A stretch of 64,000 nucleotides of DNA, from NCBI GenBank assembly GCA_043720875.1, contig JAYSRU010000196.1, forward strand, positions 1 to 64,000, read 5' to 3'. How positions within the stretch are numbered: the first letter of the stretch is position 1; each line of letters starts with the position of its first letter. Position numbers and translations under genes: made by a program. Under the pieces are notes generated by a model. It saw nothing but the letters and a program-made list of their open reading frames with translations, searched no databases and was not told where the DNA came from. The stretch comes from JAYSRU01 sp043720875 (GTDB lineage Bacteria; Bacteroidota; Bacteroidia; Flavobacteriales_D; Crocinitomicaceae). Positions 1 through 8,682 of the stretch are shown piece by piece.

Positions 1-50
1 TCCATGAGACGAATTGCTTGTTTTTTTGCAGATTCTGTTACCTTTATCAT
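1..50 (-). CDS. HesB/IscA-type Fe-S cluster carrier, N-terminus only (partial)
   Basis: Only the first 16 codons lie in the window. They read MIKVTESAKKQAIRLM, which resembles the opening of the IscA/ErpA/SufA A-type carriers that deliver Fe-S clusters to apo-enzymes. The cysteines that would prove the family lie outside the window, so this is recognition of the N-terminus only. The gene is preceded by one of the best promoter matches here (113..143), which leaves a leader of about 55 bases. It is divergent from a small lipoprotein gene. Confidence 0.55.
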   Translation of the reverse strand, partial: MIKVTESAKKQAIRLM

Positions 51-112
51 TGTAATTCACTTTAGCACACCCCTTTATTTAGAATAATTTTAAATAGAGG
101 GATAATTTTACG

Positions 113-143
113 CAAAAATACAACTTTTAAGGTATTCACACAA
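113..143 (-). promoter_or_regulatory. Promoter of the IscA-like gene
   Basis: On the minus strand the sequence is TTG (141..143), a 20-base spacer, then TATTTTTG (113..120). This matches the Bacteroidota primary-sigma consensus TTG-N19-21-TAnnTTTG in both boxes and in spacing. It faces the IscA-like gene starting at base 50. Confidence 0.7.
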
Positions 144-158
144 CAATTATTTTTTATT

Positions 159-401
159 ATGGCATTTGAAGTAACAATTAAAGCAACTATTATACTAAGT
201 GTTTTGTTTTCATCCAGCTCATGCACGGATAAAGTACTCGAAGAAGAGTTGGACACTTGGTGTAATTGTATTCAGGAACATCAGCCAAATGGTCAAGGAG
301 ATCCCGAATGTCAAGAGCTTATGATTGAGATGTCTAAGAAATATGAATACGATCCTGGTGCCGTAGAAATTATTCAAAAACGTGCAGCAGAATGCCGTTA
401 G
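159..401 (+). CDS. Small putative lipoprotein, Cys-rich
   Basis: An 80-residue protein whose N-terminal hydrophobic stretch (residues 7-18) ends in SSSSC, a relaxed lipobox that would make Cys22 the lipidated residue of the mature protein. The rest is acidic and carries four more cysteines, in a CNC pair, ECQ and the C-terminal AEC. I do not recognise the family. Small secreted lipoproteins of this size are common in Bacteroidota. It is divergent from the IscA-like gene and I see no TAnnTTTG box upstream of it. Coding status rests on the signal sequence and residue composition. Confidence 0.55.
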   Translation: MAFEVTIKATIILSVLFSSSSCTDKVLEEELDTWCNCIQEHQPNGQGDPECQELMIEMSKKYEYDPGAVEIIQKRAAECR

Positions 402-518
402 AATCATTAACCTGTCTTTGTGCTTTTGTTTTAAATCCCGCTTAGCTTAGTGATTGGCTTAGGATAGTATTGTACTGCCATTGTTCAATTTGTATTCTAT
501 CTAAATTGCTTGTTTATA

Positions 519-549
519 TTGTAAATAAGCTGTAATACCTTTACTTTTG
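519..549 (+). promoter_or_regulatory. Promoter of the ferritin-VIT / TauE gene pair
   Basis: TTG at 519..521, a 20-base spacer and TACTTTTG at 542..549 match the Bacteroidota -33/-7 consensus exactly. The start codon at 581 lies 31 bases beyond the -7 box. Confidence 0.7.
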
Positions 550-580
550 ATCAGTGAGGTAAATCAATCCAAAACTAATT

Positions 581-1681
581 ATGAAGCTGAACAAAAACAT
601 ACAAACAGAAGTTGATGCTAGTTTCTTGTATCAAATTTTAGCTGACAATGAAAAAGATGAAAATGTTGCCAACGTTTTTCGTCAAATGAGCGAAATCGAA
701 CATAGCCATGCGTTAGCGTTTTTGCAAAAAAATAATATTGACAGCACTGTTTTCCCACTGCCTTCGACGCGTGCAAAGATCTTGAGTAAAATCGGTAAAG
801 TTTTTGGCTACAATTATGTTTTAGGTGTTTTGTTGGATACAGAAAAAAGTATTTCTTCATCCATCGTAAGTGCACGTAAAAAGTCTCAATCTTCAAGTTC
901 AATCTCAGATACGGCACATGTTACCATATTAAAAAATATTTTGAATTCAAATTCAAATGTTTCTGGTTCAAATTTAGCGCGTTTTGAAAAAAGACATCGT
1001 TCCGTAGGCGGAAATGCACTTCGGGCGGCTGTTTTAGGCGGTAACGACGGTTTAGTTTCCAATTTTAGTTTAATTATGGGAATTGCTGGTGCTACAAGCG
1101 GACAAAATGAAGTGCTGCTTGCTGGTTTGGCAGGACTTTTAGCTGGAGCGCTTTCGATGGCACTTGGCGAATGGATTTCCGTAAAAAGTTCTCAAGAATT
1201 ATATGAGAATCAAATGCAATTGGAAATGGAGGAGTTAGAAACAAATCCAGAAGGAGAAGAAAAGGAATTGGCTTTAATTTATATTTCAAAAGGAATTCCA
1301 GAAGAACAAGCAAAACATATGGCCAAGAACGTTATGTTGGATTTGGATCATGCGCACGAAGTATTAGTTAAGGAAGAATTGGGTATCAATCCTCAAGATT
1401 TACAGGGGTCGGCAATGGAAGCTGCCATTACTTCCTTTATTTTATTTGCGATTGGAGCCATTATTCCACTATTCCCGTTTTTCTTTTTAGGAGGATTAAA
1501 AGCAATAATAATAAGCACCATTTCTAGTGCGTTAGGGTTATTTCTTATCGGAGCAAGCATCACATTGTTTACCGGAAAGGGTGTTTGGTTTTCTGGATTA
1601 CGCCAGGTTATTTTTGGATTGATTGCCGCAGCAATTACATTTGGAATTGGTCGATTAATTGGAGTTTCAATAGCAGGATAA
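581..1681 (+). CDS. Ferritin-like/VIT family iron or manganese transporter (MbfA-like)
   Basis: A 366-residue fusion. Residues 1-120 form a ferritin/rubrerythrin-like helical part with Glu10 and an E-x-x-H motif at Glu38-His41. The expected second metal motif is degenerate (D-T-A-H). Residues about 140-366 are a VIT1/CCC1 membrane domain that starts with the family signature around GGNDGLVSNFSLIMG, followed by further membrane segments. The family moves Fe2+ or Mn2+ out of the cytosol, and the ferritin-like head of MbfA proteins collects iron. Only one base separates the stop from the TauE-like start, so the two genes are probably cotranscribed. The metal is not decided by the sequence. Confidence 0.85.
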   Translation: MKLNKNIQTEVDASFLYQILADNEKDENVANVFRQMSEIEHSHALAFLQKNNIDSTVFPLPSTRAKILSKIGKVFGYNYVLGVLLDTEKSISSSIVSARKKSQSSSSISDTAHVTILKNILNSNSNVSGSNLARFEKRHRSVGGNALRAAVLGGNDGLVSNFSLIMGIAGATSGQNEVLLAGLAGLLAGALSMALGEWISVKSSQELYENQMQLEMEELETNPEGEEKELALIYISKGIPEEQAKHMAKNVMLDLDHAHEVLVKEELGINPQDLQGSAMEAAITSFILFAIGAIIPLFPFFFLGGLKAIIISTISSALGLFLIGASITLFTGKGVWFSGLRQVIFGLIAAAITFGIGRLIGVSIAG

Positions 1682-1682
1682 C

Positions 1683-2414
1683 ATGGAGAAATATTTTTTC
1701 TTTTATCTTTTTGCGTTGGTTGCCGAAATAATAGGTACCGTGAGTGGTTTTGGCTCGTCTATATTATTCGTTCCATTGGCTTCTTTATTCTTTGATTTTA
1801 AAGTAGTGTTAGGAATTACAGCGCTGTTTCATGTGTTTAGCAACCTATCTAAAATTTTCCTTTTTAGTAAAGGGATTGATAAAAATATAGCTTTTAAATT
1901 AGGTGTTCCAGCAGTAATTTTTGTTATCGTCGGAGCCTTATTAAGTAACATTATTCCGCAAAAAGAATTAGAGCTCTTAATGTGTGTTTTTATTTTATTG
2001 TTAGCTATTTATATGATAGTGAATGCTTCAAAAACAATTGAAAGTTCAAATAAAAATTTAATAACTGGAGGAGTGGTGTCAGGTTTTTTGGCTGGATTGA
2101 TAGGAACGGGTGGAGCAATTAGAGGATTAACTTTAGCAGCCTTCAATTTAGAAAAAGACATTTTTATTGCAACTTCAGCACTAATAGATTTAGGAGTAGA
2201 TTCAAGTAGGGCAGTGGTGTATTTTTTCAATGGGTTTATAAAGTATGAGTACCTATTCGTAATTCCAATTCTTATTGTCATTAGCATTTTAGGCTCATGG
2301 ATAGGGAAATTAATTTTACAACAAATTTCTCAAGTAGTTTTTAAATATATTGTACTAATCGTTATCGTAATAGCCTCATTAATTCAAGTAATAGGATACG
2401 TAGTTAAAACTTAA
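1683..2414 (+). CDS. TauE/SafE family membrane permease
   Basis: A 243-residue, almost wholly hydrophobic protein with about eight membrane segments. Gly-rich segments near residues 18-26 (TVSGFGSSI) and 130-146 (GGVVSGFLAGLIGTGGAIRG) correspond to the two repeated signature regions of the TauE/SafE (DUF81) permeases, which export sulfite, sulfonates or other small anions. It starts one base after the VIT transporter stop, so translational coupling is likely. The substrate cannot be read from the sequence; pairing with a metal exporter is suggestive only. Confidence 0.8.
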   Translation: MEKYFFFYLFALVAEIIGTVSGFGSSILFVPLASLFFDFKVVLGITALFHVFSNLSKIFLFSKGIDKNIAFKLGVPAVIFVIVGALLSNIIPQKELELLMCVFILLLAIYMIVNASKTIESSNKNLITGGVVSGFLAGLIGTGGAIRGLTLAAFNLEKDIFIATSALIDLGVDSSRAVVYFFNGFIKYEYLFVIPILIVISILGSWIGKLILQQISQVVFKYIVLIVIVIASLIQVIGYVVKT

Positions 2415-2448
2415 TAATTACCTTTACATAAACCAAAAAATAGAAATC

Positions 2449-2892
2449 ATGAACGATGCACATTTACATTTAGCATTAAACCATTTACCTATCATTATTC
2501 CTTTTGTAGCATTTTTAGTGCTAATAGGAGGAATCATTTTTAAGTCTGAAATAATAAAACGAACTGCGTTATTGATTTTCGTTTTGGGAGCAATATGCAC
2601 GTTACCAGCCTTTGCAACTGGAGAAGGAGCCGAAGAAGTTGTGGAAGAATTACAGGGAATCGATCATCACTTTATTCATGAACACGAAGAGGCTGCCGAA
2701 ACATTTGCCCTATTGTCATATGCATTGGGTTTACTCGCAATCGTTGGTCTTTGGGCAAATTTGAAGAAAAAGAATTTTTCGAATTTAATTGCCATAGTTG
2801 TCCTATTATTTTCTGGGGTTGTTTTGTTTTTTGCTAAACAAACGGGTACAACAGGCGGAGAAGTAAGACACACTGAAATTAGAGGAAATTAG
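2449..2892 (+). CDS. DUF2231-like four-helix membrane protein
   Basis: A 147-residue membrane protein with about four transmembrane segments. It opens with HLHLALNHLPI, close to the His-rich opening of DUF2231-type proteins, and has a second His/Glu cluster (DHHFIHEHEE) between segments two and three that could bind metal or haem. It lies 34 bases after the TauE gene, so it may belong to the same transcript. The box TACCTTTA at 2419..2426 is one base off a -7 element. Family assignment is by eye; function is unknown. Confidence 0.6.
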   Translation: MNDAHLHLALNHLPIIIPFVAFLVLIGGIIFKSEIIKRTALLIFVLGAICTLPAFATGEGAEEVVEELQGIDHHFIHEHEEAAETFALLSYALGLLAIVGLWANLKKKNFSNLIAIVVLLFSGVVLFFAKQTGTTGGEVRHTEIRGN

Positions 2893-2952
2893 AGGATTAT
2901 TTGGATTCAAAGCGATTCGGCTCTATTTTATCAGTAAGTAAGCCAAAAAGCG

Positions 2953-2960
2953 TACCTTTG
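2953..2960 (+). promoter_or_regulatory. -7 box of the tlyA-proC operon
   Basis: TACCTTTG is an exact TAnnTTTG box. Only four bases separate it from the tlyA start codon, so the mRNA should have almost no leader. I found no well-spaced TTG upstream. Confidence 0.55.
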
Positions 2961-2964
2961 CGGC

Positions 2965-3726
2965 ATGGAAAATTTACAAGAAGTGTTGATTGAGGACGAA
3001 CGTTTAGATAAGATTCTAATTGCACGTGGTTTGGTTACAACACGCGTGAGGGCAGAAGCTATCATTCGTGAATCGGGCGTTTTAGTGAACGGGAAACTGG
3101 TAACTAAAACGGGAAAACGATTTCCATTAGATTGTAAAATCAAAATGATGGCAGAAGAAAGTCCTTGGGTTTCTCGCGGTGCGTATAAATTATTACAAGG
3201 ACTTGAAGCTTTTAAATTAGATGTAAAAGGAAAAGTTTTTTTAGACATCGGTGCCTCAACTGGTGGTTTCACAGAAGTTTTATTGCAAGCTGGAGCGAGT
3301 AAAGTTTACTGCGTAGACGTTGGCAGTAATCAATTGCATGCAAAATTAGCGGAGGATTCACGTGTTGTGAATTTAGAAAAAACACATGTACGAGAATTAA
3401 CACCTGCCTTAATTCCAGAACTTGCTGATGGAATAGTGATTGATGTTAGTTTTATTTCTTTAACTAAAATATTTCCATTTGTTCATGCCTTTTTAAAAGA
3501 AGATGCAAACGGAGTAATTCTAATTAAGCCGCAATTTGAAGTTGGGAAAGATAATGTAGGTAAAGGTGGAGTAGTGAAAGATGTTAAACTTTTTCCTGCG
3601 ATGTTAGAAACAATCAAGCGAGAGGCGGCATTAAGTCACCTTGAAATCATAAAAATCATAGATAGCCCAATCTTAGGAGGCGATGGAAACAAAGAGTTCC
3701 TAGGATATTTGAAAGTGAAAAAATAA
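2965..3726 (+). CDS. tlyA: TlyA family rRNA 2'-O-methyltransferase
   Basis: A 253-residue protein. Residues 11-70 are an S4 RNA-binding domain (RLDKILIARGL...RAEAIIRESGVLVNG). From about residue 80 comes an FtsJ/RrmJ-like Rossmann domain with the SAM loop LDIGASTGGFTE. TlyA proteins 2'-O-methylate cytidines in 16S and/or 23S rRNA; many annotations still call them hemolysin A. Length and domain order are normal. The start at 2965 is kept because the S4 domain begins soon after it. proC follows after five bases. Confidence 0.9.
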   Translation: MENLQEVLIEDERLDKILIARGLVTTRVRAEAIIRESGVLVNGKLVTKTGKRFPLDCKIKMMAEESPWVSRGAYKLLQGLEAFKLDVKGKVFLDIGASTGGFTEVLLQAGASKVYCVDVGSNQLHAKLAEDSRVVNLEKTHVRELTPALIPELADGIVIDVSFISLTKIFPFVHAFLKEDANGVILIKPQFEVGKDNVGKGGVVKDVKLFPAMLETIKREAALSHLEIIKIIDSPILGGDGNKEFLGYLKVKK

Positions 3727-3731
3727 ATACA

Positions 3732-4517
3732 ATGTCAACAAAAATACATATTATCGGTGGCGGAAACTTAGGTGTTGCTTTAGCAATTGGGCTAAATAAA
3801 TTCGCAAAGGATGCATCTGTAACTGTTACGCGTAGAAATGTCGAATTAATAAAGCATTTAGCGCAACATAATATTCAAGTTTCGAGCGATAACACATTCG
3901 AAATCGAGCAAGCTGATATAATAATATTGGCAATCAAGCCTTACCAAGTCGACCAAGTGTTGACAGAAATATTGCCGCGCATTCAAAATAAGATTATTGC
4001 TTCGGCAGTAAGCGGTTTGAGCAATGCAGATCTTGAAAATAAAGTCGGTACAACGCATTCTGTTGTGCGTATTATGCCAAATATTGCCGCACAATTTGGA
4101 GCTTCGGCTACGTGTATTTCGTTTTCTGAGGCAAGCAAAATTGCTGGTCAAAAATTAGTAGATATTTTTCAATATGTTGGAACTTCAATTGTTATCGAAG
4201 AAAGATTGATGGATGGCGCAACAATACTTGGTGCATGTGGAACGGCTTATGCCTTACGTTATATCCGAGCAGCGATGCAAGCAGGAATAGAAATCGGATT
4301 CGATTCAGCAACGGCTTTAGCGATAGCTTCTCAAACCGTGAAAGGCGCAGCAATGATGACGCTTGAAGAGAAAATTCACCCAGAGCAATTGATCGACCGG
4401 GTCACAACTCCACAAGGTTGCACTATTGTTGGTTTGAATGAAATGGAACACCAAGGGTTTAGCTCTTCGCTGATAAAAGGCATCAAGACCTCGTACTTAA
4501 AAATCTATAAAGATTAA
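3732..4517 (+). CDS. proC: Pyrroline-5-carboxylate reductase
   Basis: 261 residues. It opens with a dinucleotide-binding loop (IIGGGNLGVALA) and carries the P5CR motif VRIMPNIAAQFG. The C-terminal helical dimerisation domain ends in DRVTTPQGCTIVGLNEME, the family's proline-site signature. It catalyses the last step of proline synthesis, reducing 1-pyrroline-5-carboxylate with NAD(P)H in the cytosol. It lies five bases after tlyA and is probably translated from the same mRNA. Confidence 0.92.
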   Translation: MSTKIHIIGGGNLGVALAIGLNKFAKDASVTVTRRNVELIKHLAQHNIQVSSDNTFEIEQADIIILAIKPYQVDQVLTEILPRIQNKIIASAVSGLSNADLENKVGTTHSVVRIMPNIAAQFGASATCISFSEASKIAGQKLVDIFQYVGTSIVIEERLMDGATILGACGTAYALRYIRAAMQAGIEIGFDSATALAIASQTVKGAAMMTLEEKIHPEQLIDRVTTPQGCTIVGLNEMEHQGFSSSLIKGIKTSYLKIYKD

Positions 4518-4604
4518 GTGCATTTCAAGGTTATTAACTTTTGACACCTAATTTGTAATGTAATTGCCAGATTTTGGTGATGTTATTCTTCGTTTATTTG
4601 CACT

Positions 4605-5498
4605 GTGAAAATTTTAGCTTTTTTTATTTTTGGAATTCAATTCCCCATTTTTAGTCAAATGCTTGATAATTCTAAAGGCGAAGCTTTTGGAGATTTGCCA
4701 TTTTTCAATCAAGATTTTATCCGAAGAAATAAAATTAAGCAAATCATAGGCGCTCATTCTGCAAAACGTCAAGGAGAATTAATTAATGATACTGATCTTA
4801 AATCGGTCTATGAATTTGATTCTTTAGGTCGTTTGATTCACCGTTATGAAACCGTTTTTGACAAGAAAGAATTCGACACCTTGCTAACCGCATATATTTA
4901 CGATAGTTCAGGTGCAATAACCTCAATCCGCACGGTGGGTAATGGCGGCACGTCTTCGCTTCGTTACGTGAGAGATTCGTCGCACCGAGTTTCAGAAAAA
5001 TCATTTGTTAAGGAAATAGATACTTCTGGAAGTATTTTAGATAACGAACCAGAATTAATTACAATAATCAACAGTGAGTTTATGAAGTACGATTCAGTTC
5101 CCTTAGAGCTGCGTTGTAAATACAGCAATAGTTATGGGTTTTCGTACATGGATAAATCGTGGTATTATCACCCTGAAGGTTATTTGTTGCGCGAAGAGGA
5201 ACGTTTGCGTATGACTAATGGATTAACGGTTCACAGCTATGCCTATAACGAACGAGGGTATATTTCAAGTGTCAGCACAGACCTCAATGGAGACGGAGCG
5301 CCGGAAAAGCAACTCGCCTTTACCTATGATGAAATGGGCAACTTATTAGAGAAAAAAGTGTATAAAAATAACGACTTTCTGTATGAAGTGCAAATTATAT
5401 ACAACTCAAAAACTGGTTTAATGAGCTCAATATTTACCAGAGATATTAAAACCGGCTTCATATCTATCTATCGTTTTAGTAAATATACGTATTGGTAA
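4605..5498 (+). CDS. Secreted YD-repeat-like protein of unknown function
   Basis: 297 residues with a GTG start. A hydrophobic N-terminus (KILAFFIFGIQFPIFSQ) looks like a signal peptide cleaved after Ser or Gln. The body holds repeated strand motifs such as YEFDSLGRLIHRYET and FTYDEMGNLLEKKVY, which resemble the YD repeats of RHS-type proteins. It has no RHS core shell, no toxin domain and no sorting tail. A cell-surface or secreted beta-repeat protein is the most that can be said. It stands alone between proC and the TerC gene. Confidence 0.7.
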   Translation: MKILAFFIFGIQFPIFSQMLDNSKGEAFGDLPFFNQDFIRRNKIKQIIGAHSAKRQGELINDTDLKSVYEFDSLGRLIHRYETVFDKKEFDTLLTAYIYDSSGAITSIRTVGNGGTSSLRYVRDSSHRVSEKSFVKEIDTSGSILDNEPELITIINSEFMKYDSVPLELRCKYSNSYGFSYMDKSWYYHPEGYLLREEERLRMTNGLTVHSYAYNERGYISSVSTDLNGDGAPEKQLAFTYDEMGNLLEKKVYKNNDFLYEVQIIYNSKTGLMSSIFTRDIKTGFISIYRFSKYTYW

Positions 5499-5532
5499 TT
5501 AAAATGTCATTTAACCTTAAATTAGCTTAAAA

Positions 5533-6354
5533 ATGTTCGATTCACTCTCGGTTTTATGGCAAGATATCCTTGCTCATCCAACTGCTTCCTTAGCAATAAT
5601 TGGTAACTTAATAATTATTGAAAGTTTGTTGTCGGTAGACAATGCAGCTGTACTAGCCACTATGGTGATGGATTTGCCCAAAGAACAGCGTGAAAAGGCA
5701 TTAAAGTACGGGATCTGGGGAGCATATTTCTTTAGAGGCTTAGCGATGCTTTTTGCAGCAGTACTCATTAAAATTTGGTGGCTCAAACCCTTGGGGGGAC
5801 TCTATTTATTGTACCTCGTTTACGATTGGTATAAAAGTAAAAAAACCAAAACTACCGAAGACGATACCTTAGATAAAAAAAGCAATTGGTTATACAAAAT
5901 GACGGTCGGTTCATTGGGCACGTTTTGGGCAACCGTTTGTTTGGTAGAAATGATGGACATGGCTTTTTCAATTGACAATGTATTTGCAGCCGTAGCTTTT
6001 TCGCCGAACATTATTTTGGTTTGCATCGGAGTATTTATTGGTATTCTTGCGATGCGTTTTGTCGCGAATTCATTTGTGCGTTTGATGGAAAAATATCCGT
6101 TTTTAGAAACGTGTGCATTTATTGTTATTGCAGTGTTAGGTTCCAAACTACTCTTCTCACTTTTCGGTCACTTCTATCCGTGTGCCGGAATTACTGTTTT
6201 TATGGAAGGAAGCGCAGAGTGTTTGAAGCACAATGGCTTAGCTGTTCAAGCAGGACATGAAATGGTTTGGGGTGATATTTTAACCTCAATCTTTACCGTT
6301 TGCATCTTTGCACTACCGATCTTGTATACTAGAATTGTAAAAGGGAAGAAGTAG
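5533..6354 (+). CDS. TerC family integral membrane protein
   Basis: 273 residues, about seven membrane segments. The family's paired acidic motifs are present: SLLSVDNAAVLATMV near residue 31 and EMMDMAFSIDNVFAAVAFS near residue 145. TerC/Alx proteins are linked to tellurite resistance and, in better studied cases, to Mn2+ export. The stop lies one base from the stop of the convergent minus-strand gene, with no room for a separate terminator. Confidence 0.85.
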   Translation: MFDSLSVLWQDILAHPTASLAIIGNLIIIESLLSVDNAAVLATMVMDLPKEQREKALKYGIWGAYFFRGLAMLFAAVLIKIWWLKPLGGLYLLYLVYDWYKSKKTKTTEDDTLDKKSNWLYKMTVGSLGTFWATVCLVEMMDMAFSIDNVFAAVAFSPNIILVCIGVFIGILAMRFVANSFVRLMEKYPFLETCAFIVIAVLGSKLLFSLFGHFYPCAGITVFMEGSAECLKHNGLAVQAGHEMVWGDILTSIFTVCIFALPILYTRIVKGKK

Positions 6355-6355
6355 T

Positions 6356-7213
6356 TTAATAGGCTAATAATTCATAGTATTTAGACATCCCAATCTTACG
6401 CCTGTTCTTATGAATTCTTGATTCCGATAGTTTGGGTACAAAGCTAAATTGAAAATATTTTGGTGCTTTGTCTTGGTCAATCATACAGCGGTCATACCAA
6501 TATGCGTAAGCGTAGGGAGATATGAACCCTTGATCTATTTGTGCAAAAAGCCGCTTGTTATTTAGTTCGAAAAATGTTTTATTTGTTGCATGCCATAACA
6601 TTAATTCACTTGCAGCTTGATGATTGTGGCAAATCGAATCTCCCGGAAAATGGTACTTCTCTATTATTTCGTTTAAGCGAACTTGAGCAATAGAATCATG
6701 AAAGGCTAATGTTTTATGATTTCGGATGAAAGTCAAAGAATCTGTTCCCGAAAAAAGCAATTCTCGATCCGCCTGATCTATGTCCATTAAGGTATTCATT
6801 AATTTTATTAGAGAATCACCCGCAACAAATCCTCTGTGCCAATCTTCTGTGTCATTTCCTTCATTTAAGCGTAGGTTTTGTGCATCAGAAAAGCCTAATA
6901 ATTTTGTTGTTTCGGAATATCTGTAACACCGAAATGACATATCAATAAACGTTGTTCTCCATGCTTGACGTAATACCTCAACGGCTTCATCTTTTCTGTT
7001 GGTTTGTGACAAACTGATCGCCTTGTGGTATAATTCTTCCCCTTTCAACGGGTAATTCTCCCCAATTTTATCAATGGTAACAATATAGTTGTCATATTTC
7101 TTAAGCAAAAAATAGGAGTACGCTTTTTCACATTCGTTTTTATATTTAATGATGTTTTGAGCATTGGTCGTCGTCGATAATAGCATTAACGCACAGCATA
7201 TTATTGTTTTCAT
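6356..7213 (-). CDS. Secreted DUF6624-like protein
   Basis: 285 residues from the Met that opens a clean signal peptide (MKTIICCALMLLSTTTNAQ). Longer upstream starts would run into the OmpA-like gene and are rejected. The mature part is helical with a TPR-like stretch near residues 30-90. A conserved C-terminal block (IDQADRE, then KYHFPGDS, then an AASELMLWHAT helix) resembles DUF6624 proteins. A distant relative with the same block order lies at 54392..55246. Function is unknown. It is the last gene of a minus-strand run behind the broken OmpA-like gene. Confidence 0.65.
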   Translation of the reverse strand: MKTIICCALMLLSTTTNAQNIIKYKNECEKAYSYFLLKKYDNYIVTIDKIGENYPLKGEELYHKAISLSQTNRKDEAVEVLRQAWRTTFIDMSFRCYRYSETTKLLGFSDAQNLRLNEGNDTEDWHRGFVAGDSLIKLMNTLMDIDQADRELLFSGTDSLTFIRNHKTLAFHDSIAQVRLNEIIEKYHFPGDSICHNHQAASELMLWHATNKTFFELNNKRLFAQIDQGFISPYAYAYWYDRCMIDQDKAPKYFQFSFVPKLSESRIHKNRRKIGMSKYYELLAY

Positions 7214-7220
7214 AAGCATA

Positions 7221-7952
7221 TTATTTTTCTTTAAAGATAACTTCAACACGGCGATTTTTCGCTTGCCCTTGTAGCGTGGTGTCATCTCCAATGGGTTGGG
7301 TATTGCTGTGTCCAAATGTTTCAATACGCTTTGGGTCTATTCCTGAGCTGACCAATTCGTTCTTTACTTTTTCAACCCGTTTCAGTGATAATACTTGATC
7401 ATTTTCACAACACACATGACCGTGTAATTCTATTGAAATGCTGGGAAATGCCTTGAGTTTTTTCGCAAGATCATTAACAATTGGTTTCGATCCGAGCACG
7501 AACTCATCTGTGCCGCCATGAAAATTGATCATTAACGTGACTTTCGAATTAAGTTTTATTGTATCAAGTCGCATCACTAATACATCTACCCTTCGGTTTA
7601 AACTATCGCTTTTTAAACTGCGACTTGCCTCACCAAAACTCTTTGTGCTTTTGATGTTGGTGAATTTTGCTTTTACTAATTTTTAAGTAACAAAATCCAA
7701 TCGTTTTTGGCTTAAGGTTGAATTGTATTTTAACGATCCTTTCGTGTCTGTATAGGCTTTCACTGTGAGTTCAAACTTGCCCTTTGCGTATTTCTTGAGC
7801 TTGTTTAATGGCGCTTGATAGCTTGTGGAATTAGCGGAATCGCTGAGAAACAGTATGGCAACTGAGTCTACTTGAACGAGCTGGATCAACTCTTGCGAAA
7901 AGGAATAGTTAGCGTTAGAAAGTAGAACGAAAAGAATCAAACGTTTAACCAT
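7221..7952 (-). pseudogene. Two-domain OmpA-like protein interrupted by one in-frame stop
   Basis: One frame runs from the ATG at 7952 to the stop at 7221, broken by a single TAA at 7683..7685. Before it lie a signal peptide (MVKRLILFVLLSNANYSFSQ) and the first half of an OmpA-like domain (KAYTDTKGSLKYNSTLSQKR). Directly after it, in the same frame, the missing helix and strand of that domain continue (KLVKAKFTN...SLNRRVDVLV), followed by a second complete OmpA-like domain (ELHGHVCCEND...AKNRRVEVIF). Without the stop it would be a 243-residue envelope protein. A nonsense mutation, sequencing error or readthrough are all possible. Confidence 0.75.
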
Positions 7953-7967
7953 AGTTCACTTTATTTG

Positions 7968-8663
7968 TTAATCTAATACATCAATACTATCAGATAATTG
8001 TGTCGAATTATCAGGAATAATATCTAAAAGTTGTGTTTCTAGCAAGGCATAACGCTTAATTACCAAAATGGTAACAATTGCCGAAATAATTTCTAATGCA
8101 TGAGTTCCAATTGTAAAATAAGATTCTTTTATAGTTGTCGTAGATTCTGGAATATCTGATAGAATTATGCTCTCGACGATTGCATAAGCAAGAGGGATAA
8201 TATAGAATAACCACCATATATTGACAATTGAAGTAGAATGCAAGGGTTGGTAGTCTTCAACTTTTTCGATCAGAATTTTGTTAGAAGTCACATATAATTC
8301 TTTCATGATTTTATATGGACGAACTAGATTCATAAAAGGGATAAACCAAGCTCCGGCAGCCCAACCTTCACCGTATTCAAGGCTTGGGGATAATTGATGC
8401 AAATTGTTATAAGCCCGCCTAAACCAATAAATGAAAGTTATTATACTTGAAGTCCCAACCAGAACAGATGAAGCCTCTAGAATTCCTTGCCTCAGGTAAT
8501 TTGCTTCAATTTCTGCAGTTGTAAAATTGCCCAGTTGAAATTGTTTCAGAAATTCGAGATGGAAAGCTTCAGAGATAATCATTATGAATTCTAAGCAGAC
8601 TATTATCCCGAGGATAATTATAGCGGTTTTTGCACGTTGTGCATTAGGCTTTAAATAATTCAT
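7968..8663 (-). CDS. DUF4328 membrane protein
   Basis: 231 residues from MNYLKPNAQRAK; the longer start at 8684 would overlap the pdh terminator hairpin. There are about five membrane segments. The DUF4328 core is clear: FIYWFRRAYNNL, then EYGEGWAAGAWFIPFMNLVRP, then KIMKELYVTSN. Function of the family is unknown. It heads a minus-strand run with the OmpA-like gene (15-base gap) and the secreted DUF6624-like gene. I found no -7 box upstream, so it may depend partly on readthrough from pdhC. Confidence 0.75.
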   Translation of the reverse strand: MNYLKPNAQRAKTAIIILGIIVCLEFIMIISEAFHLEFLKQFQLGNFTTAEIEANYLRQGILEASSVLVGTSSIITFIYWFRRAYNNLHQLSPSLEYGEGWAAGAWFIPFMNLVRPYKIMKELYVTSNKILIEKVEDYQPLHSTSIVNIWWLFYIIPLAYAIVESIILSDIPESTTTIKESYFTIGTHALEIISAIVTILVIKRYALLETQLLDIIPDNSTQLSDSIDVLD

Positions 8664-8682
8664 CTGTTTTATTAATTTCCAC

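Noticed and set aside
4605..5498. RHS/polymorphic toxin
   Set aside because: No RHS core, no PxxxxDPxGL cleavage motif, no toxin or immunity gene beside it.
7214..7324. Longer start for the DUF6624-like gene
   Set aside because: It would run into the OmpA-like gene and place a signal peptide inside the chain. The Met at 7213 opens a clean signal.
7577..7685. Frameshift inside the OmpA-like gene
   Set aside because: The pieces before and after are in the same frame. A single in-frame stop explains the break.
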